This document shows, piece after piece, positions 52,901 to 61,762 of a stretch of DNA of 64,000 nucleotides. The translations under genes were made by a program, and so were the position numbers. Under the pieces are notes generated by a model, which did not search any database, was not told the DNA's origin, and worked only from the letters and a program-made list of their open reading frames with translations. Each line of letters opens with the position of its first letter. Position 1 is the stretch's first letter. The stretch lies in contig JBMNRU010000001.1 in the NCBI GenBank assembly GCA_050944855.1, positions 1 through 64,000 of the forward strand, read 5' to 3'. This DNA comes from Lactonifactor sp050944855 (lineage in GTDB: Bacteria > Bacillota > Clostridia > Lachnospirales > Lachnospiraceae).

Positions 52901-53853
52901 AAGCTACCGCCCTCATAAATGCAGGTACCCCTTTCATCAAAAATAGATCGTATCTGTCCTGCTCTCCCCTGTTTCTGCAATAAGATATACCGTTCAAAAA
53001 TCCGTTCGTTAACCAGCCGCTGCAAAAGAGGCTTTCGCTTAATATCTTCAATGGAACTTCCGTGTACCGTGGCCAGCAGCTTGCAGCCGCAATGGATCAC
53101 GGCTTCTATCGCATGGATATCTTCGTAGTTTCCCAGTTCATCCACTGCCACCACCTCCGGAGACATGGAACGGATCAGCATCATCATGCCGTCGGACTTA
53201 GGACAGCAGTCCAGAATGTCGGTGCGGATTCCCAGATCATTCTGAGGAATTCCCAGGTAAGAACCTCCTATCTCGGAACGCTCGTCTACTACCCCTACCG
53301 TTGCTCCCGGAAAAGAGCCCCATCCGTTGCTGATCTGCCGGATCACATCCCGCAGCAACGTAGTTTTGCCGCATCTGGGCGGTGATATGATCAGTGTGTG
53401 GTGTACCCGGTTATCCTCTGTCACATAAGGCATAATGTCTCTGGCACAATCCTTCACCTGATGGGAAAGCCGCAGGTTGATATAAGAAATATATTTCATT
53501 CCTTTCACCCGCTCTTTTTCCATAATCGCTTTTCCCGCAATTCCCACACGATGTCCTCCCTGTATGGTTAAGAATCCCTGACGGATCTCATCTTCATATG
53601 CGTACATGGAATACTGACTGGCTGCTTCCATAACAGAATGAATGTCCTGGTTGGTAATCAAATAAGCGGCTGTCTGGTCCTTGGTCAGTTCTCCTTTTCG
53701 TCCGAGAAAATACTCCCGCCCCTGATACACCAAAATCAGAGGGCTGTGAATCCTCATCCGAATCTCATACAAATATTCAAAATCCAAGCCGGAATCTTCC
53801 AACATTTTGCGAATCCGTCCCGGAAAAAGCTGAACAATTTCATTCCTGCGCAT
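52894..53853 (-). CDS. spoIIIAA: Stage III sporulation protein AA, secretion-type ATPase
   Basis: A 319-residue ATPase related to type II/IV secretion motors. Walker A is ISPPRCGKTTLLRD, followed by VGVVDERSEIGG and the Walker B/Asp-box VVAVDELGNYEDIHAIE. ATVHGSS is conserved. It powers or assembles the SpoIIIA-SpoIIQ channel. First of the eight-gene operon spoIIIAA-AH; a sigma-E-type -10 (CATATATT, about 53877-53884) precedes it, without a convincing -35. Confidence 0.95.
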   Translation of the reverse strand: MRRNEIVQLFPGRIRKMLEDSGLDFEYLYEIRMRIHSPLILVYQGREYFLGRKGELTKDQTAAYLITNQDIHSVMEAASQYSMYAYEDEIRQGFLTIQGGHRVGIAGKAIMEKERVKGMKYISYINLRLSHQVKDCARDIMPYVTEDNRVHHTLIISPPRCGKTTLLRDVIRQISNGWGSFPGATVGVVDERSEIGGSYLGIPQNDLGIRTDILDCCPKSDGMMMLIRSMSPEVVAVDELGNYEDIHAIEAVIHCGCKLLATVHGSSIEDIKRKPLLQRLVNERIFERYILLQKQGRAGQIRSIFDERGTCIYEGGSLC

Positions 53854-53941
53854 TTCTCCTCACCATCCTTTAAAACAATATATGAGGACAATCTTTTTTT
53901 AGTACCAACTTTTTTTGTCTCTCCCCAGAATGAACAAAGCC

Positions 53942-53974
53942 GCTGTAAAATAGAGGAATCCTCTATTTTACAGC
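53942..53974 (-). terminator. 33-base palindrome at the sfp-type gene stop
   Basis: Perfect 16-base arms separated by one base. The right arm contains the stop codon of the PPTase gene (53968-53970). There is no T-run beyond the arm on the minus strand, though TTTT occurs inside the arm. It probably ends or protects the transcript upstream of spoIIIAA. Confidence 0.55.
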
Positions 53975-54576
53975 AGCCCTTTCTCCTGCAGCAACAAATC
54001 TTCTGTTTTTAACCAAATACACTGGACTGGAATCTTCTGTTGTGTCCAGAGAGCTCCGCTGTATCCTTCCGGTACCGGAAGCACACTTGCCGCCCCCTGC
54101 ATCTTAAGACTGCAAAGATCCTTCGTGATTCCGTCTCCTGTCCATTTTAAATAGCTTTCCTTTTTTACCCAAAAATCATAAAACTGAGAAACCGGATCCT
54201 GTGCCTGTTTCCATATTTCATATTCTTCTTTCGATAACGTCTGTCGGGCCAGCTTTGCCAAATCTGCCGGGCGATGCTGTTGAATATCCATTCCAACAGG
54301 CTGACTTCCTATGGCACATGCCACATAATCTCCGGAATGACTGATATTGTAGTGAATATTCGGATGATCCGAAAGATAAGGCTTTCCCTTTCCTGTCTTA
54401 TCCCTCCTTACATCCGCCAGTTTTATACCATAAAGCTCTTTTAAAGCATATTGCAGCAAATACTCTCCCGTTATTACTTCCCGTCTTCGTTTTTCATTCT
54501 TGATATCCAAAAGAATACCAGACGGAATCTCCTGAATAAGCGGGACGAAAAATACATGGATTTTTACGTTTTTCAT
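53968..54576 (-). CDS. 4'-phosphopantetheinyl transferase, Sfp type
   Basis: Adds phosphopantetheine to carrier proteins, 202 residues. NISHSGDYVACAIG and FYDFWVKKESYLKWTGDG are diagnostic. The Mg site reads PVGMDIQQ: Asp is kept but the following acidic residue of Sfp (GIDIE) is Gln. Some active transferases (human AASDHPPT) also lack that Glu, so activity is still expected. It overlaps the helicase stop (ATGA). It lies in one cluster with acpP and gltX, making the nearby AcpP a possible substrate; there is no polyketide or peptide synthetase here. Confidence 0.88.
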   Translation of the reverse strand: MKNVKIHVFFVPLIQEIPSGILLDIKNEKRRREVITGEYLLQYALKELYGIKLADVRRDKTGKGKPYLSDHPNIHYNISHSGDYVACAIGSQPVGMDIQQHRPADLAKLARQTLSKEEYEIWKQAQDPVSQFYDFWVKKESYLKWTGDGITKDLCSLKMQGAASVLPVPEGYSGALWTQQKIPVQCIWLKTEDLLLQEKGLL

Positions 54577-56396
54577 ACTAGTTCCTCCAAAAACCTGGAG
54601 GGTTCCAGGGAGCGCTCATGGTGCTCCTGTGCAGAGAAAATATGCACTTCTTCCCTGGCTCTGGTGATCCCCACATAAAACAAACGCCGTTCTTCTTCTA
54701 TGGCTTCTTCCAGAATCGCTTTCTTGTAGGGGATCGTTCCCTCATTCACATGCATGATATACACATTATTATATTCCAGCCCTTTTACACTGTGCAGCGT
54801 GGAAATAGTGACACCCTTTCCTTTTTCCCGCATAGAGGCCGCCTGCTCCTGCAGGTTTCGTGAAAACTCTTCGATCTGCGCAAACCAATGGGCAAAGGTT
54901 TTATGTCCTTTTGCCGAATCCATAAGCTCATCCAGTATTTCCAGCAATTCTTCTTCCCGGATTTTCCTCTCTCTGGCATATTCCTTTAAATATTCTTCAT
55001 ATCCCACCGCATGACGTATATAATTTACCGCCCCATAAGGCGTCAGTCCACGGATCATTTTTAAATCTGCCTCTAACCGGTCAATCCTGTCACACATCCA
55101 TTCTTTTCCTTCATAAAACCATCTGAGTCCTTCAAAAGACACCTGGGAATCTTCCAGGGCTTCTCTGGAAATATAGCGGTTGGGACGATTCATGATCTGC
55201 AAAAAATTATGTCTGGATAATTCTCCCGCCGCACAGCGGACATAAGATAGAAGCGTTCTGGATATCCAGTGCTGATACAGATTCGGCAGCATATCCCGTA
55301 TATGAAACGGAATCTGATATTCCATCAGAAGTTCCACCACACAGCGGGCGCCACTGTTGGTTCGATACAGTACAGCAATTTCTTCCGGTTCATGACCCTT
55401 TCGCAGATAGTCCAGAATCGAATCCCGCAGATAGCCTTCTTCTTTTCTGGTATCCGGAAAAGACCGAATTTCAATTTTTCCGACGCCGGTTCCCGCTGAC
55501 TGCATTTTTTTAGAAAACCGATGCACATTATTTTGAATCAGCTTTTGCGACAATTCTACAATAGACGGAACCGAACGGTAGTTTTCCTGCAGCACGATCT
55601 GTTTTGCATCCGGATACTCCTTTGGAAAAGAAAGCATGAACTCAGGACGGCTGCCTCGAAAACCGTAAATAGACTGGTCATCATCGCCCACAATAAACAG
55701 ATTCCGCAAAGGTTCTGCCAGCAGACGTATCGTGGCATACTGAAGCGGACTGATATCCTGAAATTCATCGATCAGAATATAGGAAAACTTTCTTTGCCAT
55801 CCCTGTAAAATATCCTTTCTCTGTGATAAAAGCTCATAGCAATAAACTAAAATATCATCAAAATCCAGCAGCCTCTGTTTTTTGCAGTAATCCGTATATT
55901 CCTGATATATGGAACGGAAGACATCCTCACCGCAGCAGGAGGAATAATAGTGTTTGAGAGGAACTCTGTCGTTTTTCACCGTACCGATCTCACTGGCCAG
56001 ATCAGACAAAAACTCCTTTTCTTCGTCCATCTCTACCCGATACTGCATACAGATTTCTTTCAGCAGCTGCCGTTTTTTGTCCTCACCGATCAGATTGGCA
56101 GAGTTCAATCCGTAAGCATGGCGTAAAATACCGTAAAAAATACTGTGAAAGGTGCCGAATGTTACCTGCGTATCTTTTCTTTTTTCCAAATGTAAAAAAC
56201 GCTCCTTCATCTCTCTGGCTGCCGCTCTTGTAAATGTAACAACCATGATAGAAGAAGGAGACACCTGATATCCATGTATTAATTGATATACCCGCTGAGT
56301 GATCACTGCGGTTTTGCCCGATCCGGGTCCTGCCAGAATCAGGCAGGGCCCGTCTTTGTGGGAAATGGCTTTTTTTTGCATTTCGTTATAATTCAT
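54573..56396 (-). CDS. UvrD/PcrA-type superfamily 1 helicase
   Basis: ATP-dependent 3'-to-5' DNA helicase of 607 residues. Walker A is AGPGSGKTAVITQR, motif Ia VTFTRAA, Walker B LIDEFQDISPLQY, motif III VGDDDQSIYGFRGS, motif IV VLYRTNSGAR, motif V STLHSVKGLEYNNVYI and motif VI RRLFYVGITRAREEVHI. It is shorter than PcrA (about 740) and lacks the C-terminal tail that binds RNA polymerase. The start is ATG at 56396 overlapping the gltX stop by ATGA; a GTG 13 codons earlier lies inside gltX. It could be a paralogue of PcrA. Confidence 0.9.
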   Translation of the reverse strand: MNYNEMQKKAISHKDGPCLILAGPGSGKTAVITQRVYQLIHGYQVSPSSIMVVTFTRAAAREMKERFLHLEKRKDTQVTFGTFHSIFYGILRHAYGLNSANLIGEDKKRQLLKEICMQYRVEMDEEKEFLSDLASEIGTVKNDRVPLKHYYSSCCGEDVFRSIYQEYTDYCKKQRLLDFDDILVYCYELLSQRKDILQGWQRKFSYILIDEFQDISPLQYATIRLLAEPLRNLFIVGDDDQSIYGFRGSRPEFMLSFPKEYPDAKQIVLQENYRSVPSIVELSQKLIQNNVHRFSKKMQSAGTGVGKIEIRSFPDTRKEEGYLRDSILDYLRKGHEPEEIAVLYRTNSGARCVVELLMEYQIPFHIRDMLPNLYQHWISRTLLSYVRCAAGELSRHNFLQIMNRPNRYISREALEDSQVSFEGLRWFYEGKEWMCDRIDRLEADLKMIRGLTPYGAVNYIRHAVGYEEYLKEYARERKIREEELLEILDELMDSAKGHKTFAHWFAQIEEFSRNLQEQAASMREKGKGVTISTLHSVKGLEYNNVYIMHVNEGTIPYKKAILEEAIEEERRLFYVGITRAREEVHIFSAQEHHERSLEPSRFLEELV

Positions 56397-57847
56397 GCTA
56401 TCTCTAACTTGGCGATCGCCGCTTTTATACGACACAAGGATTCATCCTTTCCTAACAGCTCCAGAATTTCAGAGGCACCGGCCGGTGTCATCTGTTTGCC
56501 GGAAACTGCTGTACGGATCGGCCAGAGAACATAACCATTTTTATAGCCTTTTTCCTTTGCAAATCCGCAGAGCATCTCATAGAGAGCGTCATTGCTGTAA
56601 TCTTCCTGCATTTCCAGTACCGGCAGAATCTCTTTTAACAGATCCAGAGAGGTTTCCGGTGTGGTTTTCATCTTTTTATGGCGATACATCTCTGTATCAT
56701 ACTCCGGCACAGCTTCCAGAAAATCAATCAGCTCCGGAATTTCCGGAAATACTTCAATTCTTGTCTTGACCAATTCTGCTATTTTTTTCCAATTCATCTC
56801 ACGGGAAATCGTCTTTTTTAAATACGGCAATGCCATTTCATAAAATCCATCAAAATCCATGGCTTTGATATATTCCCCGTTCATCCATCTTAATTTTACC
56901 ATATCGAACACAGCCGGTGACTTGCTCATATGTCTGTAATCAAAGGATTCCACCAGCTCCTGCAAAGAAAAGATTTCCCGGTTGTCCTGCGGGCACCATC
57001 CCAGCAGTGCTACATAATTTACGATGGCTTCTGTCAAAAATCCCTGCTCCACCAGATCCTCAAAGGAAGAATGGCCGCTTCTCTTACTCAGTTTTTTATG
57101 GTTCTCATCCGTGATCAGCGGACAATGTACATACGTAGGTATCTCCCAGCCGAAAGCTTCATAGATACGATTATACTTAGGAGAAGAGGACAGATATTCA
57201 TTGCCCCGCACCACATGGGTAATCCCCATAAGATGATCATCCACAACATTGGCAAAATTGTAGGTTGGATAACCATCGGTCTTGATGAGGATCAAATCTT
57301 CTAACTCCTCATTGGGAACCGTGATAACCCCATAAATATCATCTTCAAAGGTGGTAGTGCCTGTCCGCGGCATATTAAAACGGATCACATACGGTTTCCC
57401 TTCTGCCAGATTCTTTTCTACTTCTTCCCGGGACAGCGATAAACAATGCTTATCGTACATGCTGATCTCTTTTCCTGCCACATTCTGTTTTAAAGTACTC
57501 AAACGTTCCTGATCACAGAAACAGTAATATGCATCGCCCTGCTCGATCAGCTGCTTTGCATATTTCATGTAAATTCCCTGTGCATTTCTCTCACTCTGCA
57601 CATAAGGCCCCACACCGCCGTCTTTATCCGGGCCTTCATCATGTGCCAGTCCGGTCTTCTCCAGCGTGCGGTAAATAATCTCCAGAGCGCCTTCTACAAA
57701 ACGTTCCTGGTCCGTATCTTCAATACGAAGCATAAAGGATCCCCCTTCATGCTTTGCGATAAGATACGCATATAATGCTGTTCTTAAATTGCCCACATGC
57801 ATTCTGCCGGTTGGACTTGGTGCAAATCTTGTCTTAACCTTACTCAT
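56393..57847 (-). CDS. gltX: Glutamyl-tRNA synthetase
   Basis: Class I synthetase of 484 residues. The HIGH-like motif is RFAPSPTGRMHVGNLRTA and the KMSKS-like motif is KKLSKRSGHSS. YHLANVVDDH-like YNFANVVDDHLMGITHVVRG is present. The C-terminal anticodon-binding domain follows (about 330-484). The start is ATG at 57847 with AGGAG; a longer frame upstream is rejected. It probably charges tRNA-Glu, and tRNA-Gln too if the organism uses GatCAB, but that cannot be judged. It is upstream of the helicase with a four-base overlap. Confidence 0.95.
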   Translation of the reverse strand: MSKVKTRFAPSPTGRMHVGNLRTALYAYLIAKHEGGSFMLRIEDTDQERFVEGALEIIYRTLEKTGLAHDEGPDKDGGVGPYVQSERNAQGIYMKYAKQLIEQGDAYYCFCDQERLSTLKQNVAGKEISMYDKHCLSLSREEVEKNLAEGKPYVIRFNMPRTGTTTFEDDIYGVITVPNEELEDLILIKTDGYPTYNFANVVDDHLMGITHVVRGNEYLSSSPKYNRIYEAFGWEIPTYVHCPLITDENHKKLSKRSGHSSFEDLVEQGFLTEAIVNYVALLGWCPQDNREIFSLQELVESFDYRHMSKSPAVFDMVKLRWMNGEYIKAMDFDGFYEMALPYLKKTISREMNWKKIAELVKTRIEVFPEIPELIDFLEAVPEYDTEMYRHKKMKTTPETSLDLLKEILPVLEMQEDYSNDALYEMLCGFAKEKGYKNGYVLWPIRTAVSGKQMTPAGASEILELLGKDESLCRIKAAIAKLEIA

Positions 57848-57958
57848 AGCCTTTTCTCCTGTCATCTTTTTAACACAAACGAGGGTACTTGAAACGAATC
57901 CCAGGTACCCCATTCTCTCTGCATCACAAATCAAATGATTTCCGTTTGCAAATTTATC

Positions 57959-58192
57959 TTATACTTCTATACCTTTGTCTTTTAAATACTCAATGACATC
58001 TTCTACTGTCACGATATCCTGCAGTTCTTCCGCTGGAAGTTCAATCGAATATTCATCTTCCAGAGCCATAACCAATTCCAATATGTCCAAAGAATCCGCA
58101 CCCAAATCATCTTTAAAAGAAGTATCTGCATGAATACATCCTTCGTCACAGTGTAATTGTTCTGCGATGATTTTTCTCATTTTTTCTAACAT
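57959..58192 (-). CDS. acpP: Acyl carrier protein
   Basis: A 77-residue four-helix protein that carries acyl chains. The phosphopantetheine serine is in DDLGADSLDILELVMALEDEY (DSL motif). The C-terminal part (IVTVEDVIEYLKDKGIEV) is typical. It stands apart from any fab gene. The start is ATG at 58192 with AAAGGAG. It has a strong promoter and a leader of about 90 bases. Either a housekeeping ACP or a second, dedicated ACP is possible. Confidence 0.93.
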   Translation of the reverse strand: MLEKMRKIIAEQLHCDEGCIHADTSFKDDLGADSLDILELVMALEDEYSIELPAEELQDIVTVEDVIEYLKDKGIEV

Positions 58193-58284
58193 AATTATCA
58201 ATCTCCTTTAAAATAAATATTTATTTCACTTGCCCTTCCTGTTGTACCAGAAGAACGATTCCAAACGTCATTTGAATTGCCCAA

Positions 58285-58313
58285 AGTATATCTGCTTCTA
58301 TACCGTTTGTCAA
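58285..58313 (-). promoter_or_regulatory. Strong sigma-A promoter of acpP
   Basis: A perfect TTGACA (58308-58313), 17 bases, TATACT (58285-58290) on the minus strand. Confidence 0.8.
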
Positions 58314-58323
58314 TACTCTTTCC

Positions 58324-59532
58324 CTATCCTTCTTCCGGCTCCTGCTTTTGGAACCGTATCTGCCTTGACACACTAAGTGCCAGTCCCATCTCGGCCATCA
58401 GGAAAATAATGGATGTACCTCCGTAACTGACAAACGGCAGGGTAATACCGGTAGTCGGGATCAAATTGATGACAACACAGATATTCAGAATAACCTGTAA
58501 AGAAATATGTCCAAAAATACCGATTACCATAAGAGAACCATACAGATCCGGTGCATTCTGCGCAATAAATATCAGCCTGTACAGCAGATATCCAAATAAC
58601 AACAAAATCACAGCTCCGCCAAAAACGCCAAGTTCCTCACACACAATGGAAAAGATCATATCATTCTGTGCTTCCGGCACAGACCCCAGCTTCTGCACAC
58701 TGTTCCCCAGGCCCTTTCCCCAGAAACCGCCGCTTCCGATCGCATACAGAGCCTGCATAATCTGATAACCGCCGCTTCCTGCGTACTCTTCCGGATGCAG
58801 CCATACCAGAATACGGCGGATACGAAAGCTGCTGCTGGTATCCAAATTACTGGCCAGGAAAAAAACAAAAGCTGCCACAACTGCAGACATCCCTCCCAGC
58901 ATAGCTATAAAAGGCGCTGTTTTCGGATGAGACACAAAAATAATAATAAAGGTAATTCCTCCAATGATGATACCTGTACTTAAATTCTCGGTGCAAACAT
59001 AGGCAAGCGCTGCCAGAAAACCGCCTACAAGAAACAGTAAGATACAGGCTTTTAATGTTTTCACCTGTTTTCCCATCTTTAGGATCAGACAAGGTAAAAA
59101 AGTAATAATGGCAATCTTGGCGATCTCCGAAGGCTGAAACTGAAAAGGCCCAATCTTCAGCCATCGTTTTGCTTCATTTATAGTTACACCCAATGGCGTC
59201 TGCACTAAAATCATACATACAGCTGCCAGAATATAGATCAGCCCCGAAAAATGATACACAATTCGATAGGGAAATCTCGATATAAAAATTGCTCCCAAAA
59301 TGCTTGCCGCACTGATAATTGCCTGTTTTCTGAAAAAAAACATATCATCCCCGTATTTGACTTCTGATATGTATGCACTGGTACTATACAGCATAATCAG
59401 ACCAACACAGGTCAACAGAATGATAACAGCCAGCAGATTAAAATCATAATATACTAATTGACTTCGTATTTTACTTTTTGCCCGCACAGCCGTCTTTTTT
59501 CTTTTGCGCCGCGCTCCAAGGACTTTTTTCAT
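58324..59532 (-). CDS. SEDS-family protein, FtsW/SpoVE/RodA type
   Basis: Peptidoglycan glycosyltransferase with about ten membrane helices, 402 residues. A basic N-terminus (KKVLGARRKRKK) precedes the first helix. SEDS features are GFQFQPSEIAKI-like IGPFQFQPSEIAKIAI, a large central loop with AQNDMIFSIVCEELG (catalytic-region Glu/Asp) and FVSYGGTSIIFLMAEMGLALSV near the end. The GGTS form fits FtsW or the sporulation paralogue SpoVE as well as RodA. The binding site is TGAGGAGT. It stands alone; which of the three it is cannot be decided. Confidence 0.88.
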   Translation of the reverse strand: MKKVLGARRKRKKTAVRAKSKIRSQLVYYDFNLLAVIILLTCVGLIMLYSTSAYISEVKYGDDMFFFRKQAIISAASILGAIFISRFPYRIVYHFSGLIYILAAVCMILVQTPLGVTINEAKRWLKIGPFQFQPSEIAKIAIITFLPCLILKMGKQVKTLKACILLFLVGGFLAALAYVCTENLSTGIIIGGITFIIIFVSHPKTAPFIAMLGGMSAVVAAFVFFLASNLDTSSSFRIRRILVWLHPEEYAGSGGYQIMQALYAIGSGGFWGKGLGNSVQKLGSVPEAQNDMIFSIVCEELGVFGGAVILLLFGYLLYRLIFIAQNAPDLYGSLMVIGIFGHISLQVILNICVVINLIPTTGITLPFVSYGGTSIIFLMAEMGLALSVSRQIRFQKQEPEEG

Positions 59533-59747
59533 TCGGACTCCTCAGCCATCCTTTCCTCCGTTTATTGTCATATCTGTCAATACCGAATCCATGATTGAAC
59601 TACGGTTTTAACAATTCTTTCATTCTTATCATTATACTGAATCTCCATATCTAAGTCCAGTCCCCCTTTGCAACTTTTTACCATCTTTTCTTTTTTACCA
59701 AAAACACGTATACTGAATATAACGTTATGAAATGAGAGGATTTCCTT

Positions 59748-60488
59748 ATGAAAACAGAGTCCAAACGGTATCTGCTCATTGACAGTATCCGCGGCTGTGC
59801 ACTGATCAGTATGATCCTGTATCACTTTTGTTATGATATCTATATTGTCTATGGACGAAACCCTGTCTGGGATCACATTTTTCTGGTGCATTGGTGGCAG
59901 CAGAGTATCTGCTGTACGTTTATTTTGATTTCCGGTATTTCCTGGCATTTTGTCCGAAAAAAAGGAAAACAGGGATTCTGTCTTAATTTCTGGGGACTGG
60001 TCATTACAGCCGTCACATGGATTGTCCTGCCCGAAGAAACCATATGGTTCGGCATTTTAAATTTTATGGGATGCGCCCTCCTGTGCCTGACTCTCCTGGA
60101 ACCGGCTGTCAGGAAAATAGATGCCCGCATGGGTGTCACACTCAGTCTGCTCTTTTTTGCTCTGACGCGTCATATTGCACGGGGCGAACTGGCTTTGTTT
60201 TCCCTCTTTTCCCTCCGGCTTCCCAGCTGGCTGTATACTCCTAAGATTACTACAGTACTCGGTTTCCCTTATCCGGGGTTTGTCTCCAGTGACTATTTTC
60301 CTCTCTTTCCCTGGTTCTTTCTGTATCTTGCCGGGTATTTTCTCTGGAAGCTGATAAAAAATTATTCTATAGTAAAAAGCACATCTATCCCCGTTCTGTC
60401 CATCGCAGGCAGATATACACTTCCCCTGTATCTGCTCCATCAGCCTCTGTGTATGGCTGTCGCCTGGTTGTTGTCACAGTCATGGTAA
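59748..60488 (+). CDS. DUF1624/HGSNAT-type membrane acyltransferase
   Basis: A 246-residue membrane protein with about six or seven helices. The N-terminus RYLLIDSIRGCALISMILYHFCYDI and FILISGISWHF match the heparan-alpha-glucosaminide N-acetyltransferase/DUF1624 family (catalytic Asp and His near the first helix). The C-terminal SIAGRYTLPLYLLHQPL is typical of acyltransferase-3-like folds. The substrate is unknown. It is on the plus strand, 74 bases before cotJA, so it might be part of the coat operon or just adjacent. Binding site GAGAGGA. Confidence 0.8.
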   Translation: MKTESKRYLLIDSIRGCALISMILYHFCYDIYIVYGRNPVWDHIFLVHWWQQSICCTFILISGISWHFVRKKGKQGFCLNFWGLVITAVTWIVLPEETIWFGILNFMGCALLCLTLLEPAVRKIDARMGVTLSLLFFALTRHIARGELALFSLFSLRLPSWLYTPKITTVLGFPYPGFVSSDYFPLFPWFFLYLAGYFLWKLIKNYSIVKSTSIPVLSIAGRYTLPLYLLHQPLCMAVAWLLSQSW

Positions 60489-60522
60489 CGTTTCCTTTTT
60501 CTGCACATCTTATGCATTATTT

Positions 60523-60530
60523 CATAAAAT
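60523..60530 (+). promoter_or_regulatory. Candidate sigma-E -10 element before cotJA
   Basis: CATAAAAT matches seven of eight bases of the sigma-E -10 consensus, 33 bases before cotJA. A weak -35 (GCACATCT) lies at 13 bases. Bacillus cotJ is sigma-E controlled, which supports but does not prove it. Confidence 0.35.
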
Positions 60531-60562
60531 AGTACTGTAAATGTGAAAAGAAAGGAATCCTT

Positions 60563-60856
60563 ATGGATAATTGTAAAATAAACCAGCCCGGCTGGCGTTC
60601 CAATGCTTCCTATATGCCATACCGCAATAATCGGCAGTCTATGTCCGTGTCCTATCCCAGAGAAACCTGCCCGGATCGTCAGAATATGTGCCGGGGCAAA
60701 AATCAAGACTCTATGATAAATATGCCTGTTGCCATGGCCTATGTACCCTGGCAGTTTTATACAGAAACCTTTGATCTTTGCAAGGCCCTTCATGTAGGTA
60801 CGATCTTCCCCGAATTATGTCTTCCATTCTGCGGAACAAGGAGGAAATGCCGATGA
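60563..60856 (+). CDS. cotJA: Spore coat-associated protein CotJA
   Basis: A 97-residue protein. The conserved part is MPVAMAYVPWQFYTETFDLCKALHVGTIFPELCLPF, the CotJA core. The N-terminal 50 residues and a Cys-rich tail (CGTRRKCR) are extra: six Cys in all suggest disulfides in the coat. The binding site is AAAGGAAT. ATGA overlap with cotJB shows coupling. The protein is required with CotJB for CotJC in the coat of Bacillus. Confidence 0.92.
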   Translation: MDNCKINQPGWRSNASYMPYRNNRQSMSVSYPRETCPDRQNMCRGKNQDSMINMPVAMAYVPWQFYTETFDLCKALHVGTIFPELCLPFCGTRRKCR

Positions 60857-61131
60857 ATAACCAGAAGCCTTCCAAACAACAACTAATGAACACCATCAAT
60901 GAAGTCAGCTTCGCCGTAAATGATATTCTGCTGTATCTGGATACCCATCCGGACGACACCAATGCCCTGGCTTTTTATCGCGCTAAAATGAAAGTAAGAA
61001 AAGAAGCCCTTCGGGAATACGCCGAGCTTTATGGTCCTCTTACCATTGACACCGCCGACGATGCCAGCAGTCAGTCCTGGGAATGGGTCATGCAGCCCTG
61101 GCCATGGGAAGGAAAAGGAGGTTGCTGTTAA
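60853..61131 (+). CDS. cotJB: Spore coat protein CotJB
   Basis: A 92-residue protein of the CotJB family: INEVSFAVNDILLYLDTHPDD, AFYRAKMKVRKEALREYAELYGPLT and the C-terminal WEWVMQPWPWEGKGGCC, which is typical of CotJB. The start is ATG at 60853 with AAGGAGG eight bases upstream; the ATG two codons earlier is too close. The stop directly abuts the cotJC start. Confidence 0.93.
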   Translation: MNNQKPSKQQLMNTINEVSFAVNDILLYLDTHPDDTNALAFYRAKMKVRKEALREYAELYGPLTIDTADDASSQSWEWVMQPWPWEGKGGCC

Positions 61132-61758
61132 ATGTGGAATTATGAAAAGAGATTACAGTATCCGGTAAATATCACAACTCCAAACGCAAAAGTAGCACAA
61201 TTTATTATGAGCCAATACGGAGGTCCCGATGGAGAAATCGGTGCTTCCATGCGTTATCTCTCCCAGCGTTTCACGATGCCGAACCGCATAGCACAAGGTG
61301 TCTTAAATGATATCGGTACAGAAGAACTGGCACATCTGGAAATCGTCTCTACGATCGTCCATCAGCTGACGCGCAATCTTTCTATGGAAGAAATCGAAGC
61401 ATCCGGATTTGGCCCCTACTATATCGATCATACCGTAGGTATCTGGCCGCAGTCGGCAGGCGGCGTCCCATTCAATGCCTGTGAATTCCAGTCCAAAGGA
61501 GATCCCATAACCGATCTGTTTGAGGACCTGGCAGCAGAGCAAAAAGCCAGAAGTACGTATGACAATATCTTACGTGTCGTAAAAGATATGCCGGAAGTTG
61601 CCGATCCCATCCGTTTCCTGCGTGCCCGGGAAATCGTACATTTCCAGCGTTTCGGCGAAGCGCTGCGTACCGTACAGGAACAGCTGGACAGCAAGAACTT
61701 CTACGCATTCAATCCGTCTTTTGATGCACCTGCTTCCTGCAGCTGCCGTGAGAAATAA
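61132..61758 (+). CDS. cotJC: CotJC, manganese-catalase-type spore coat protein
   Basis: A 208-residue ferritin-like protein of the dimanganese catalase family. The metal-binding Glu and His residues are visible in GPDGEIGASMRYLSQRF (first Glu), GTEELAHLEIVSTIV (Glu-x-x-His), EDLAAEQKARSTYDNI (Glu) and RAREIVHFQRFGEAL (Glu-x-x-His). It could break down hydrogen peroxide at the spore surface. Related clostridial coat catalases are known to be active; activity here is inferred. Binding site AGGAGG. Followed four bases later by an SOD-like gene. Confidence 0.94.
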   Translation: MWNYEKRLQYPVNITTPNAKVAQFIMSQYGGPDGEIGASMRYLSQRFTMPNRIAQGVLNDIGTEELAHLEIVSTIVHQLTRNLSMEEIEASGFGPYYIDHTVGIWPQSAGGVPFNACEFQSKGDPITDLFEDLAAEQKARSTYDNILRVVKDMPEVADPIRFLRAREIVHFQRFGEALRTVQEQLDSKNFYAFNPSFDAPASCSCREK

Positions 61759-61762
61759 GCCC

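Noticed and set aside
61598..61762. N-terminal extension of the SOD-like protein
   Set aside because: It is cotJC coding sequence read in another frame; the SodC domain needs only the ATG at 61763.
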